Source of the DNA: Novosphingobium kaempferiae
GTDB taxonomy: Bacteria; Pseudomonadota; Alphaproteobacteria; Sphingomonadales; Sphingomonadaceae
Assembly: GCF_021227995.1 (NCBI RefSeq)
Contig: NZ_CP089301.1
Coordinates: forward strand, 3,658,001 to 3,722,000
Length of the DNA: 64,000 nucleotides
Direction: 5' to 3'
The translations under genes and the position numbers were made by a program. This document shows positions 7,979 to 17,345 of this stretch, one piece after another; position 1 is the stretch's first letter; each line of letters opens with the position of its first letter. The notes beneath the pieces were generated by a model that saw only the letters and a program-made list of their open reading frames with translations, ran no database searches and had not been told where the DNA came from.

Positions 7979-9721
7979 TCAGACCAGCGCCTTGGCTTCA
8001 TCATCCATCGTGCCGGCAACGGTATCGCCGTAGAGGATCATGTCGGTATGCGCCGCGCCCGAGGGGATCATCGGGAAGCAGTTGGTTTCCTTGTGGACCA
8101 GACAGTCGACAATCACCGGGCCGGGATAGTCGATCATCGCCTGGATGCCCACGTCGAGTTCGCTCTCGTTCTCGATGCGGATGCCCTTCCAGCCGTAGGC
8201 TTCGGCCAGCTTCACAAAGTCCGGCAGGCTGTCCGAGTACGAGTTGGAATAGCGGCTCTCGTAAGTGAGCTCCTGCCACTGGCGGACCATGCCCATCCAC
8301 TCGTTGTTGAGGATGAACACCTTGACCGGCAGGCGGTACTGCGTGGCGGTGCCCAGTTCCTGGATGTTCATCTGGATAGAGGCGTCGCCCGCGATGTCGA
8401 TGACCAGGCTGTCCGGGTTGCCGCACTGAGCGCCGATCGCGGCGGGCAGGCCGTAGCCCATGGTGCCGAGACCGCCCGAGGTCAGCCACTTGTTGGGTGA
8501 GAAGAACGGGAAGTACTGCGCCGCCCACATCTGGTGCTGGCCGACCTCCGTCGAGATCACCGGATCCTTGGCCTTGGTCAGCTCGTAAAGACGCTCGACT
8601 GCCAACTGCGGCATGATAGCCTGCGCGTTCGAAGGGTAGGCGAGGCTCTTGCGCTCACGCCAGCCATCGACGCGCGCCTTCCATGCGGTGAGATCCTGCG
8701 GCTTGCGGCTCCCCCACTCGGCCAGCATCTGATCGAGCACGGTCGCGCAGTCGCCGATAATCGGCAGATCGACCTGAACCGTCTTGTTGATCGATGCGCG
8801 GTCGATGTCGATGTGGATCTTTTCCGAGTTCGGCGCGAAGGCGTCGAGGCGGCCGGTTACACGGTCATCGAAGCGGGCGCCGACGCAGACGATCAGATCC
8901 GCCTGGTTCATCGCCATGTTGGCTTCGAAAGTACCGTGCATACCCAGCATGCCCAGCCAGTCAGCATGGTCGGCCGGGAAGGCGCCGAGACCCATCAGCG
9001 TCGAAGTGACGGGCGCGCCGGTCTTCGCCTGCAGCTCACGCAGAAGTGCCGTCGCACGCGGGCCGGAGTTGATGACGCCGCCGCCAGTGTAGAACACCGG
9101 AGCCTTGGCATTGGCCAGCATCTCGACCGCGCGCTTGATTTCCTCCGAGGTTCCCTCGGTGCGCGGGTTGTAGCGCTGATGGCGCTGGATCGGGCCGTCG
9201 CTCCATGTGGCCAGGGCGATCTGCACATCCTTGGGGATGTCGATCAGCACCGGGCCGGGGCGGCCGGTAGTGGCGATCTGGAACGCCTCGTCGACGATCG
9301 CGGCGAGGTCGGCTGGGTCTTTCACTAGGTAATTGTGCTTGGTGCAGTGGCGCGAGATGCCGACCGTGTCGGCTTCCTGGAATGCATCCGAGCCGATCAG
9401 CGCGGTCGGAACCTGTCCGGTGATGACAACGAGCGGAATCGAATCGAGGAAGGCATCGGCGATGCCGGTGATCGCATTTGTCGCGCCGGGGCCGGAGGTG
9501 ACGAGCACGACACCGGGCTTGCCGGTCGAACGTGCATACCCCTCGGCGGCATGAGCCGCACCGGCTTCGTGCCGGACGAGGATGTGGCGAAGTCGTTCGT
9601 CACCGAAGAGAGCGTCATAGATCGGAAGCACGGCGCCGCCGGGATAGCCGAATACGAATTCGACCCCCTGTCGGACCAGGCTTTCAACCAGGATGCTCGC
9701 GCCGCTGCGCTCTTCACTCAC
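7979..9721 (-). CDS. ilvB: Acetolactate synthase large (catalytic) subunit
   Basis: A TPP- and FAD-dependent enzyme of about 580 residues that condenses pyruvate with pyruvate or 2-oxobutyrate, the committed step of branched-chain amino-acid synthesis. The N-terminal GYPGGAVLPIYDAL precedes the catalytic glutamate of RHEAGAAHAAEGYAR at about residue 52. The C-terminal TPP/Mg motif is GDASIQMNIQELGT...NNEWMGM. I prefer the GTG at 9721 (reading SEERSGASILVESLV), because AAGGA lies 8 bases before it; a GTG five codons upstream at 9736 is the alternative and lacks a good ribosome-binding site. No leader peptide rich in Leu/Ile/Val codons is seen in the 170 bases upstream. Confidence 0.97.
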   Translation of the reverse strand: MSEERSGASILVESLVRQGVEFVFGYPGGAVLPIYDALFGDERLRHILVRHEAGAAHAAEGYARSTGKPGVVLVTSGPGATNAITGIADAFLDSIPLVVITGQVPTALIGSDAFQEADTVGISRHCTKHNYLVKDPADLAAIVDEAFQIATTGRPGPVLIDIPKDVQIALATWSDGPIQRHQRYNPRTEGTSEEIKRAVEMLANAKAPVFYTGGGVINSGPRATALLRELQAKTGAPVTSTLMGLGAFPADHADWLGMLGMHGTFEANMAMNQADLIVCVGARFDDRVTGRLDAFAPNSEKIHIDIDRASINKTVQVDLPIIGDCATVLDQMLAEWGSRKPQDLTAWKARVDGWRERKSLAYPSNAQAIMPQLAVERLYELTKAKDPVISTEVGQHQMWAAQYFPFFSPNKWLTSGGLGTMGYGLPAAIGAQCGNPDSLVIDIAGDASIQMNIQELGTATQYRLPVKVFILNNEWMGMVRQWQELTYESRYSNSYSDSLPDFVKLAEAYGWKGIRIENESELDVGIQAMIDYPGPVIVDCLVHKETNCFPMIPSGAAHTDMILYGDTVAGTMDDEAKALV

Positions 9722-9890
9722 AACACATTCCTTCACAAATCCGTCTGGACAGGAGCGCCGGCAGTTCCGGCTGGCCCCTAATGAATCCGACCCGGCACGT
9801 CGGTCTGGGCGTACCGGGTCGTCTCCTCTCCTTCCTGCATAACTTCCATCAGCAGGTAGGATGGGCCTCTAAGGATGCGGATATGTCAGG

Positions 9891-10871
9891 TCAACCCAGA
9901 AAACGCAATAAAATATCACTCAGTGTCGTTTCGTTGTAATTTTGAAATTTAACACGAGGCCATTGTTCCGGAGGCTGATGCCTTAGCCAAGTGAACTGGC
10001 GCTTGGCGTAGTTTCGCGTAGCCTGAGCACCTCGCGAGACCGCAGATTCCAGCGACCACTCTCCATGGATCGCGCCAGCCAGTTCGGGCACGCCGATGGC
10101 GCGCATTACGGCCAGCGTAGGGTCAAGGTTTCGTGCGAGGAGCATTTCGACTTCAGCGACGGCTCCGCGTTCGATCATGCGATCGAAGCGCAGATCGCAG
10201 CGCGCATAAAGCGTTTGCCGTTCAGGCAGCAGAACGACGGGATGGAGTCGCACCGTGTCGACGATCCCCCCGCTGGTCTGCGCCTGCCAGTGCGCAAGTC
10301 CATAACCGGTGGAGCGCACGACTTCGAGCGCACGCGCCACGCGGGTGGTATCGGCGGGAGCAAGGCGCGCGGCACGTTCGGGGTCTTCGATGCTCAACGC
10401 AGCATAGGCCTCGGCTACGGGTAAGGCGCGCACGGCCTCTCGTATCTGCGGATCAATTGATGGGATCGGCGCGATGCCATCGAGCAGAGTGCGGATGTAA
10501 AGACCGGTTCCGCCGACGAGGATCGGGACAGCGCCATCGGCATGCAGTTCGGTGATCGTCGCCGATGCGACGCGGGCCCAGTCCGCAGCGGAGCAGCTTT
10601 GCGCACCATCCCATGCGCCAAACAGGCGATGCTCGATGCCGCCCATTTCCTCACTGGTCGGGCGTGCGCTCAGGATGGTGAGATCGGCGTAGACCTGCGA
10701 ACTGTCGGCGTTCACGATGACCGCACGACGGCCCCGGCGTTCAAGTTCCTGCGCCAGCCTGACGGCACAATCGCTCTTGCCGCTGGCGGTCGGCCCTGCG
10801 ATGAGCGCCAGCGGCGGCCGATCTCCGGCTTCGATATCGTATGGCGCATCAAGGGAATTCGCAGTGCTCAT
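9891..10871 (-). CDS. miaA: tRNA dimethylallyltransferase
   Basis: A 326-residue enzyme that prenylates A37 of tRNAs reading codons that begin with U. The P-loop is AGPTASGKSD at residues 25-34, followed by NADSSQVYADLTILSARP, the substrate-binding stretch characteristic of MiaA. GGTGLYIRTLLDGI and the C-terminal TRNYAKRQFTWLR are further signatures. Its 5' end overlaps the GTG start of the divergent serB by 8 bases. It lies upstream of ilvB on the same strand, 169 bases away; a link between the tRNA modification and branched-chain biosynthesis is possible but not shown. Confidence 0.97.
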   Translation of the reverse strand: MSTANSLDAPYDIEAGDRPPLALIAGPTASGKSDCAVRLAQELERRGRRAVIVNADSSQVYADLTILSARPTSEEMGGIEHRLFGAWDGAQSCSAADWARVASATITELHADGAVPILVGGTGLYIRTLLDGIAPIPSIDPQIREAVRALPVAEAYAALSIEDPERAARLAPADTTRVARALEVVRSTGYGLAHWQAQTSGGIVDTVRLHPVVLLPERQTLYARCDLRFDRMIERGAVAEVEMLLARNLDPTLAVMRAIGVPELAGAIHGEWSLESAVSRGAQATRNYAKRQFTWLRHQPPEQWPRVKFQNYNETTLSDILLRFLG

Positions 10872-11745
10872 TGCCCGGCTGATAGCAGAACCGGATCATC
10901 TTTCGACCAGCCTTGAAGCGGCGAAAGCACAGATGGCCGAAGGCGGCGTGCGGATCGCGGATGCCGCGATGCTCGATTTCTGCGGGCAGACCATGCAGAT
11001 CGACTCGCCTGACGATGATGCGCAGGTGCTGCGTACCGCGCTGGATCTGCATTTCGGCAAGACCGATGGGCTTGTCACCGCCGACGAACCAGTGGTGCCC
11101 AAGGTGTTCATTTCCGACATGGACTCGACCATGATCGGGCAGGAATGCATCGATGAACTGGGCGACTTCGCGGGACTCAAGGAGCGCATCGCCGAGATCA
11201 CCGAACGCGCGATGCAGGGCGAACTCGATTTCGAGCAGGCCCTGCGCGAGCGGGTCGGCTTGCTTGCAGGCCTGTCGACGAGCGCTATCGACGAATGCCT
11301 CGCTACTCGCATCACACCGATGCCGGGTGCGAAGGTGTTGGTCGAGACGCTCAAGAAACTGGGGTGCCGCACGGTACTGGTGACCGGCGGTTTTCACCAT
11401 TTTGCCGATCCGGTGGCAGCGATGCTCGGGTTCGAGCATGTAGTAGGCAACCGCCTGGAAGTGGCGGATGCCAAGCTGACCGGAGGCCTCGTCGGCGGGA
11501 TCGTCGATTCGTCAGTAAAGAAGGCGACTTTGCTGGCCGAATTGGAAGCTGCGGGCGAGGGCGTCACCAGCTTGGCGACTGGTGATGGGGCCAACGACAT
11601 TCCGATGCTGGAGGCAGCTACTTACGGCATCGCTTATCACGCCAAGCCCAAGGCGCGTGCCTCCGCGAATGGCTGGATCGACCGGGGTGATTTGACCAGC
11701 GTGCTGCGCCTGTTGGGTATCCCTGAAAAGGACTGGGTGCGCTGA
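10864..11745 (+). CDS. serB: Phosphoserine phosphatase
   Basis: A 293-residue haloacid-dehalogenase-superfamily phosphatase for the last step of serine synthesis. The nucleophile motif DMDSTM lies at residues 85-90, motif II is VTGGFHHF and the metal-binding loop is TGDGANDIPML. An N-terminal domain of about 75 residues precedes the catalytic domain, as in longer SerB proteins, with an ACT-like region. The GTG at 10864 gives the expected start (VLIARLIAEPDHLS) and overlaps the divergent miaA start. The frame is open much further upstream but that part is antisense to miaA. Confidence 0.95.
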   Translation: MLIARLIAEPDHLSTSLEAAKAQMAEGGVRIADAAMLDFCGQTMQIDSPDDDAQVLRTALDLHFGKTDGLVTADEPVVPKVFISDMDSTMIGQECIDELGDFAGLKERIAEITERAMQGELDFEQALRERVGLLAGLSTSAIDECLATRITPMPGAKVLVETLKKLGCRTVLVTGGFHHFADPVAAMLGFEHVVGNRLEVADAKLTGGLVGGIVDSSVKKATLLAELEAAGEGVTSLATGDGANDIPMLEAATYGIAYHAKPKARASANGWIDRGDLTSVLRLLGIPEKDWVR

Positions 11746-11765
11746 AGCGCTTGCGGGTGGGCGCC

Positions 11766-12227
11766 TTATGCGGCGCCCACTTCCAGAACTTCGATTGCAT
11801 CTTCGCGACCGTTGAAATCGACGAAGTCACCCGCCTGCGCACCGAGCAGCGCGCGGGCGAGCGGGGAGATGAACGCCAGCCGGTCATGTGCCGGATCGGC
11901 CTCGTCATGGCCGACGATCACGATTTCTCGGGTCTTTCCTCCCAGTACGAAGCGTACCCGATTGCCGAACCGGATAGTGTCGCCCACCGGCTCTGGCTGG
12001 ACCTGCGCCGTATCGAGGCGTGACCGCCAGTAGCGCAAGTCGCGATTGGCAGACGCGAGAGCGGTTTCCTCGACCAGTGCCCCAACGCGCACTTCCAGTT
12101 CCGCGATCCGCTCGACGATCAATTCGCGACCTCGAGTGGTGACGAGGTTAGGGCCGGGTGGAATCGGCACCTCGAACTTGGGCTCCAAATGCTCCTCGTC
12201 TCCGTCGCGCCGAAAGGCGACGCTCAC
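11766..12227 (-). CDS. GreA/GreB-family transcription factor
   Basis: A 153-residue protein with an N-terminal helical segment (about residues 30-70, RGRELIVERIAELEVRVGALVEETALASANRDLRYW) and a C-terminal FKBP-like Gre domain (GDTIRFGNRVRFVLGGKTREIVIVGHDEADPAHDRLAFISPLARALLGAQAGD). The C-terminal half matches Gre factors well; the coiled-coil tip is short and its acidic residues do not clearly match those needed for transcript cleavage. It may be a Gre-like regulator of RNA polymerase rather than a true GreA. Start overlaps the stop of the upstream ABC-F gene by 4 bases. Confidence 0.82.
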   Translation of the reverse strand: MSVAFRRDGDEEHLEPKFEVPIPPGPNLVTTRGRELIVERIAELEVRVGALVEETALASANRDLRYWRSRLDTAQVQPEPVGDTIRFGNRVRFVLGGKTREIVIVGHDEADPAHDRLAFISPLARALLGAQAGDFVDFNGREDAIEVLEVGAA

Positions 12228-14104
12228 TTGCCTCGTCCCATCAGGGTTTCGAGTTCCTCATGAACTTCAAGCCATTCGGTTTCAGCCACTTCGAGCGCCT
12301 CTGCCGCCGTACCATGGCGCTTGCCCAGTGCGCCGATCGCCAGCCCCTTGAGATCTCCTTTGGCCGACGCCGGATCGGCAAGGGCGTCAAGCAGCGCGTC
12401 CACCTCCGCTTGCGCTCGCTTCATGCGCGTCTCGGCGGCGGTGACCTTCTTGCGCAGGGCCTTCAACTCCTCGCGCGCGATGGCCCCCGACTTTTTCGCC
12501 GGAGCCTCGCCGACCTTGGCGGCTGCTTCCGGCTTCGGCTGGTTCCGGCCAAGCACGAAGTCGATGTAGTCCTCCATCGATCCGTCGTAGTTCGCCGCCG
12601 TGCCGTTATCGACGAGCACCAGCCGGTCCGCCGCGAGTTCGACCATATGACGATCGTGGCTGACGAGGATGACCGCGCCTGCAAAGTCGTTGAGTGCCTG
12701 CACCAGCGCTTCGCGTGCATCGACATCGAGGTGGTTCGTGGGCTCGTCGAGGATGAGCATGTGCGGTGCGTCGCGTGTCACCAGCGCGAGAGCGAGGCGG
12801 GCGCGTTCACCGCCCGACAGGGTGCGGATGCCGGCCGTGGCGCGGTCGCCCGAGAAACCGAACCGGCCCAACTGGCCGCGAACCGCCACCGGCGGCTTAC
12901 CGTCCATGGCGCGCGTCATCAGTTCGAGCGGCGTGGCATCGGACGGCAGTTCCTCGACCTGATACTGCGTGAAGTAGCCGATGCGAATCTTGGGCGAGAA
13001 GTTGATCTCACCCTCCATCGGATCGAGCTGCCGTGCGAGCAGTCGGGCCAGCGTGGTCTTGCCGTTGCCGTTGCGCCCGAGCAGCGCAATGCGGTCCTCG
13101 GGATCGATGCGCAGGTTGAGACGACGCAGGATCGGCTTCTCCGCCTCGTAGCCCACCGCAGCAAGGTCGAGCGTGATCAGCGGCGGGCGCAGTTCGTCGG
13201 GGCTCGGGAAGTTGAAGCTGAGCGAGCTGTCCTCGGCCATCGCCGCGATGGGCTGCATCTTCGCCAGCATCTTGGCGCGCGACTGCGCCTGCTTGGCGGT
13301 CGAGGCGCGCGCCGAGTTGCGGGCCACGTAGTCGGCCAGCTTCTTCTTCTGCGCCTCCTGGTTCGCACGCGCGGCCGCAGCTTGCGCGGCGCGCTCGGCG
13401 CGGATGCGCTCGAAGCTGTCGTAGTTGCCCGGGTACAGCGTCAGGCGGCCTGCCTGCAGGTGCAGGATATGATCCACGACGGTGTTGAGCAGGTCACGCT
13501 CGTGGCTGATGACCAGCAGCGTCTTGGGATAGCTCTTGAGGAAATTCTCCAGCCACAGAGTCGCTTCGAGATCAAGGTGGTTCGACGGTTCGTCGAGCAG
13601 CATAACGTCGGGCTCGGAGAACAGCAGCGCCGCCAGCGCCACGCGCATCTTCCATCCGCCGGAGTAGCTGTCTAGCGGGCGACCCTGCATCTCCTCATCG
13701 AATCCGAGACCAACGAGGATGCGCGCGGCGCGGGCAGGGGCGGTATAGGCGTCGATGGCGATCAGCCGCTCGTGAACGTCGCCGAGGCGGTTCGGGTCGG
13801 TGCAGGTTTCCGCTTCCGCCAGCAGCGCCGTGCGCTCAGTATCCGCCTCCACCACCGCTTCGAACGGCGTGCGCGTACCGCTCGGCGCTTCCTGGGCGAT
13901 GTAGCCGAGGCGCGCACGCCGCGGCATGTCGACCGAGCCGCCGTCCGGCTCCAGCTGGCCGATGATGGTCTTGACCAGCGTCGACTTGCCGGCACCGTTG
14001 CGGCCGATCAGGCCGATCTTGCCGTTCTGGGGCAAAGTCGCCGAGGCGCTGTCGATGATGGTGCGGCCGCCGAGGCGCACGGTGATGTCACGAATGCTCA
14101 ACAT
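12224..14104 (-). CDS. ABC-F family ATPase
   Basis: A 626-residue soluble protein with two ABC nucleotide-binding domains and no membrane segments, the hallmark of ABC-F ribosome-associated factors (Uup/YheS group). The first Walker A is GRNGAGKST at 34-42, with signature DSYSGGWKMRVALA; the second domain has GRNGNGKTT and LSGGERARLALAL. Between the domains a charged linker (AAAARANQEAQKKKLADYVARNSARASTAKQAQ in part) corresponds to the P-site tRNA-interaction motif. A basic C-terminal coiled coil spans about 540-620. Family knowledge suggests help with ribosome stalling; antibiotic resistance is not implied. Co-transcribed with the Gre-like gene. Confidence 0.92.
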   Translation of the reverse strand: MLSIRDITVRLGGRTIIDSASATLPQNGKIGLIGRNGAGKSTLVKTIIGQLEPDGGSVDMPRRARLGYIAQEAPSGTRTPFEAVVEADTERTALLAEAETCTDPNRLGDVHERLIAIDAYTAPARAARILVGLGFDEEMQGRPLDSYSGGWKMRVALAALLFSEPDVMLLDEPSNHLDLEATLWLENFLKSYPKTLLVISHERDLLNTVVDHILHLQAGRLTLYPGNYDSFERIRAERAAQAAAARANQEAQKKKLADYVARNSARASTAKQAQSRAKMLAKMQPIAAMAEDSSLSFNFPSPDELRPPLITLDLAAVGYEAEKPILRRLNLRIDPEDRIALLGRNGNGKTTLARLLARQLDPMEGEINFSPKIRIGYFTQYQVEELPSDATPLELMTRAMDGKPPVAVRGQLGRFGFSGDRATAGIRTLSGGERARLALALVTRDAPHMLILDEPTNHLDVDAREALVQALNDFAGAVILVSHDRHMVELAADRLVLVDNGTAANYDGSMEDYIDFVLGRNQPKPEAAAKVGEAPAKKSGAIAREELKALRKKVTAAETRMKRAQAEVDALLDALADPASAKGDLKGLAIGALGKRHGTAAEALEVAETEWLEVHEELETLMGRGK

Positions 14105-14259
14105 GGCGGCGCGCCTAGCAGGAAGGGCGGCAAAGCGGAACCGCGATACGCACTCGGGGAATGTTCACTGGGTAACACTTGACGAGAATGAAAACTTATC
14201 AACACGAAATCCTTCAGCGGAGTTCGAAGCAAATTGCTTCCACCTGTCGCAAACCGCAG

Positions 14260-14304
14260 GAATCCTTTAGGTTTAGGCTTGCAACCCCGAATCACATGTG
14301 ATTC
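14260..14304 (+). promoter_or_regulatory. Three GANTC (CcrM) sites upstream of ftsB
   Basis: GAATC at 14260-14264, GAATC at 14289-14293 and GATTC at 14300-14304. The last two are the arms of a perfect 16-bp palindrome, GAATCACATGTGATTC, ending 9 bases before the ftsB start. GANTC is the target of the alphaproteobacterial cell-cycle methyltransferase CcrM, and GcrA uses methylated sites in promoters of division genes in Caulobacter. The position so close to the ATG means the palindrome lies in the leader or core promoter. Confidence 0.5.
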
Positions 14305-14313
14305 AAGCGACTG

Positions 14314-14625
14314 ATGCGGACCGTGCGACAGGACACCAACATAGCCAGAGAGCGTCTCGTGCAGGGCCTTGCCTTGGCGGTGCTTTTGCTCATGGGGCTC
14401 TGGTGCGTCGCCGGACCGAGCGGGTTGCTCGCCTGGGGTGAAAACCAGCGCCTGCTTGAGCAGCGCCAGCAGCAGCTTGCTGACCTTAAGGTCGATCGCG
14501 ATCATCTGAAGAACCGTGTCGGGCTTCTCGATCCCAAGAAGATGGATCCGGATCTTGCTGGTGAGCTGGTGCGCAGCAACCTCAATGTGGCGCGCCCCGA
14601 CGAAATGGTGATGCAACTCCCCTGA
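14314..14625 (+). CDS. ftsB: FtsB/DivIC-family cell-division protein
   Basis: A 103-residue bitopic protein: short cytoplasmic N-terminus, one membrane helix (about residues 16-34, LVQGLALAVLLLMGLWCVAG), then a periplasmic coiled coil (ENQRLLEQRQQQLADLKVDRDHLKNRVGLLD) and a conserved DPDLAGELVRSNLNVARPDEMV tail. This is the FtsB/DivIC architecture; the protein links FtsL and FtsQ and activates septal peptidoglycan synthesis. Its promoter region holds three GANTC sites. It is followed by three hairpins before pdhA. Confidence 0.9.
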   Translation: MRTVRQDTNIARERLVQGLALAVLLLMGLWCVAGPSGLLAWGENQRLLEQRQQQLADLKVDRDHLKNRVGLLDPKKMDPDLAGELVRSNLNVARPDEMVMQLP

Positions 14626-14694
14626 GGAGTTGCGCGTTCTCTCCCGACGGAGAGGTAGCGCGATGCAGTTTTTTGCAAACCTCGTTGCAAAAAA
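14613..14694 (+). promoter_or_regulatory. Three consecutive hairpins between ftsB and pdhA
   Basis: Hairpin 1: GCAACTCC (14613-14620) with GGAGTTGC (14626-14633), an 8-bp stem enclosing the ftsB stop. Hairpin 2: CTCTCC (14639-14644) with GGAGAG (14649-14654), CGAC loop. Hairpin 3: TTTTTTGCAA (14669-14678) with TTGCAAAAAA (14685-14694), a perfect 10-bp stem with a 6-nt loop. All stems are perfect. They could terminate ftsB transcription and shape the pdhA leader. The third is AT-rich and could also be an operator. Confidence 0.5.
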
Positions 14695-14799
14695 GTCCAC
14701 GTTCGAAGGCCGATTTCGAGCCTCGACGCTTTCGCTTTGCGAGCGTCCTTCCTATACCGCCCGAACTGAAACGATCGCACCAACGATGGGGAGCACCCG

Positions 14800-15867
14800 T
14801 TGCCCAAAGCAAAGACATCGGTAGCCGAAACGGCTGCCACTGAAGAGGATTTCGCGCTTCACAGTCTCCAGGAAGCCCTGGATGCCGACAAGCGCTTCAA
14901 GCCGTCCAAGGAAGAGCTGCTCCATCTCTATGAGCAGATGCTGCTCATCCGCCGTTTCGAGGAAAAGGCAGGCCAGCTTTACGGCCTCGGTCTGATCGGC
15001 GGCTTCTGCCACCTCTACATCGGCCAGGAAGCTGTTGCCGTCGGCCTGCAGTCCGCCCTCGACGGGAACAAGGACTCGGTCATCACCGGCTACCGCGATC
15101 ACGGCCATATGCTCGCCTACGGCATCGACCCCAAGGTCATCATGGCCGAGCTGACCGGTCGCGAAGCCGGCATCTCGAAGGGCAAGGGCGGTTCGATGCA
15201 CATGTTCTCCGTGGAGCATCGCTTCTACGGTGGCCACGGCATCGTCGGCGCGCAGGTCTCGCTCGGCGCTGGTCTGGCGTTCGCGCACAAGTACCGTGAG
15301 GACGGTGGCGTCGCGATGGCCTACTTCGGCGACGGTGCGGCCAACCAGGGCCAGGTCTACGAGAGCTTCAACATGGCTGCTCTCTGGAAGCTGCCGATCA
15401 TCTTCGTGATCGAGAACAACGGCTACGCCATGGGCACCGCCGTGAAGCGTGGCTCGGCCGAGACCCATTTCCACCGCCGCGGCACCGCGTTCCGCATCCC
15501 CGGCATGTCGGTGGACGGCATGGACGTTCTCGAAGTTCGCAAGTCGGCAGAGATCGCCCTTGAGTATGTGCGCGCCGGTAACGGCCCGGTCCTCATGGAA
15601 CTGAACACGTACCGCTATCGTGGCCACTCGATGTCCGACCCTGCGAAGTACCGCAGCCGCGAGGAAGTCCAGGGCGTGCGCGAAAAGCGCGACCCGATCG
15701 ACCACGCCAAGACCGAGCTGATGGGCATGGGCGTGACGGAAGAGGCGCTCAAGGAAATCGACAAGCGCGTCCGTGCGCAGGTCGCCGAATCCGCTGACTT
15801 CGCCGAGAACTCGCCGGAGCCCAACGCACCCGAACTTTATACCGACGTCCTGGTGGAGAGCTACTGA
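14800..15867 (+). CDS. pdhA: Pyruvate dehydrogenase E1 component, alpha subunit
   Basis: A 355-residue TPP-dependent E1-alpha subunit. The TPP/Mg motif [20 protein letters not shown]...ENN is intact. The stretch [19 protein letters not shown] is the phosphorylation-loop region typical of E1-alpha from alphaproteobacteria and mitochondria. With PdhB it decarboxylates pyruvate and acetylates the lipoyl groups of E2. The start is TTG (reading [12 protein letters not shown]) with GGGGAG about 8 bases upstream; no better ATG is in frame. pdhB begins 1 base after its stop, so the two subunits are translationally coupled. Confidence 0.97.
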   Translation: MPKAKTSVAETAATEEDFALHSLQEALDADKRFKPSKEELLHLYEQMLLIRRFEEKAGQLYGLGLIGGFCHLYIGQEAVAVGLQSALDGNKDSVITGYRDHGHMLAYGIDPKVIMAELTGREAGISKGKGGSMHMFSVEHRFYGGHGIVGAQVSLGAGLAFAHKYREDGGVAMAYFGDGAANQGQVYESFNMAALWKLPIIFVIENNGYAMGTAVKRGSAETHFHRRGTAFRIPGMSVDGMDVLEVRKSAEIALEYVRAGNGPVLMELNTYRYRGHSMSDPAKYRSREEVQGVREKRDPIDHAKTELMGMGVTEEALKEIDKRVRAQVAESADFAENSPEPNAPELYTDVLVESY

Positions 15868-15868
15868 G

Positions 15869-17245
15869 ATGGCGATCGAACTGAAGATGCCCGCTCTCTC
15901 GCCGACCATGGAAGAGGGCAAGCTGGCCAAGTGGCTGGTGAAGGAAGGCGACGAGGTTTCCTCGGGCACTATCCTTGCTGAAATCGAGACCGACAAGGCG
16001 ACGATGGAATTCGAATCCATCGACGAAGGCACCGTCGGCAAGATCCTCGTGGCCGAAGGCACCGAGGGCGTGAAGGTCGGCACCGTGATCGCGATGCTGG
16101 CGGGCGACGGCGAGGACGTCTCGGCTGTCGAGGCTCCGAAGGCCGAAGCCAAGGCCGACGAAGCGCCGAAGTCGGAAGAGAAGACGCCGGCCCCCAGCGG
16201 CACGGCCAATCTCGCGAGCGACCTCAAGACCGCGCGCGATCCCGAACTGCCGCATGGTACCAACATGAAGACCTCGACCGTTCGCGAAGCCCTGCGCGAC
16301 GCAATGGCCGAGGAAATGCGCCGCGACAGCCGCGTCTTCGTGATGGGCGAGGAAGTCGCCGAATACCAGGGCGCCTACAAGGTGACCCAGGGGCTGCTCG
16401 AAGAGTTCGGCCCGACCCGGGTCATCGACACGCCGATCACCGAGTACGGCTTCGCCGGTATCGGCACCGGCGCGGCTATGGGCGGTCTGCGCCCGGTCAT
16501 CGAGTTCATGACGTTCAACTTCGCCATGCAGGCGATCGACCACATCATCAACTCGGCCGCCAAGACCAACTACATGTCCGGCGGCCAGATGCGTTGCCCG
16601 ATCGTGTTCCGTGGTCCGAACGGTGCGGCTTCGCGCGTGGGCGCGCAGCACTCGCAGAACTACGGTCCATGGTACGCCAACGTCCCCGGCCTCGTGGTCA
16701 TCGCGCCTTACGACGCTTCGGATGCCAAGGGCCTGCTCAAGGCGGCGATCCGCTCGGAAGACCCGGTCGTGTTCCTCGAGAACGAACTGGTCTACGGTCG
16801 TTCGTTCGAGCTGCCCGAGCTTGACGACCACGTCCTGCCGATCGGCAAGGCCCGAGTCATGCGCGAAGGCAAGGACGTGACGATCGTGTCCTACTCGATC
16901 GGCGTCGGTCTCGCTCTCGAAGCGGCCGAGCGTCTGGCCGAGGACGGCATCGACGCCGAAGTCATCGACCTTCGCACCCTGCGTCCGCTCGACAAGGAAA
17001 CGGTGCTGGCAAGCCTCGCCAAGACCAACCGCATGGTCGTGGCGGAAGAGGGCTTCCCGGTCTGCTCGATCGCGTCGGAAATCATCGCGATCTGCATGGA
17101 AGAAGGCTTCGACAACCTCGACGCGCCGGTCGTGCGCGTGTGCAACGAGGACGTGCCGCTGCCTTACGCCGCGAACCTCGAGAAGCTGGCGATCATCGAC
17201 GCCGACCGCATCGTCGCGGCGGTGAAGAAGGTCACCTATCGTTGA
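15869..17245 (+). CDS. pdhB: Pyruvate dehydrogenase E1 beta subunit with N-terminal lipoyl domain
   Basis: A 458-residue protein. Residues 1-80 form a biotinyl-lipoyl domain with the modified lysine in ETDKATME. An Ala/Glu/Lys-rich linker spans about 85-125. The E1-beta transketolase-type domain follows ([40 protein letters not shown]) and the C-terminal domain ends with [24 protein letters not shown]. Lipoylated E1-beta subunits occur in several alphaproteobacteria. The lipoyl domain is very similar to that of the E2 gene at 55332-56642. A strong hairpin follows the gene. Confidence 0.97.
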   Translation: MAIELKMPALSPTMEEGKLAKWLVKEGDEVSSGTILAEIETDKATMEFESIDEGTVGKILVAEGTEGVKVGTVIAMLAGDGEDVSAVEAPKAEAKADEAPKSEEKTPAPSGTANLASDLKTARDPELPHGTNMKTSTVREALRDAMAEEMRRDSRVFVMGEEVAEYQGAYKVTQGLLEEFGPTRVIDTPITEYGFAGIGTGAAMGGLRPVIEFMTFNFAMQAIDHIINSAAKTNYMSGGQMRCPIVFRGPNGAASRVGAQHSQNYGPWYANVPGLVVIAPYDASDAKGLLKAAIRSEDPVVFLENELVYGRSFELPELDDHVLPIGKARVMREGKDVTIVSYSIGVGLALEAAERLAEDGIDAEVIDLRTLRPLDKETVLASLAKTNRMVVAEEGFPVCSIASEIIAICMEEGFDNLDAPVVRVCNEDVPLPYAANLEKLAIIDADRIVAAVKKVTYR

Positions 17246-17253
17246 TGTGACGC

Positions 17254-17283
17254 GCGGGCGGCGGTTTCTAAACCGCCGCCCGC
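17254..17283 (+). terminator. Terminator after pdhB
   Basis: A perfect 13-bp GC-rich stem (17254-17266 with 17271-17283, arms GCGGGCGGCGGTT and AACCGCCGCCCGC) with a 4-nt loop, 9 bases after the pdhB stop. The T-tract is poor (CTTCGC), so efficiency may depend on the very stable stem. Confidence 0.75.
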
Positions 17284-17345
17284 CTTCGCACCGGCCACTT
17301 TGCCCACGGGCTTGCATGGTGGCGGTGCTGCTTTAGGGAGGCCGC

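Noticed and set aside
9737..9890. Attenuator leader peptide ahead of ilvB
   Set aside because: The only start-to-stop frame in the minus-strand leader (beginning ME-VMQEGEETT) is not rich in Leu, Ile or Val codons, and no terminator/antiterminator pair was found.
14663..14824. 53-codon ORF (starting MQFFANLVAKKST) upstream of pdhA
   Set aside because: It begins close to a hairpin and overlaps the pdhA start; composition after residue 13 looks non-coding. Mentioned with the leader hairpins but not called as a gene.
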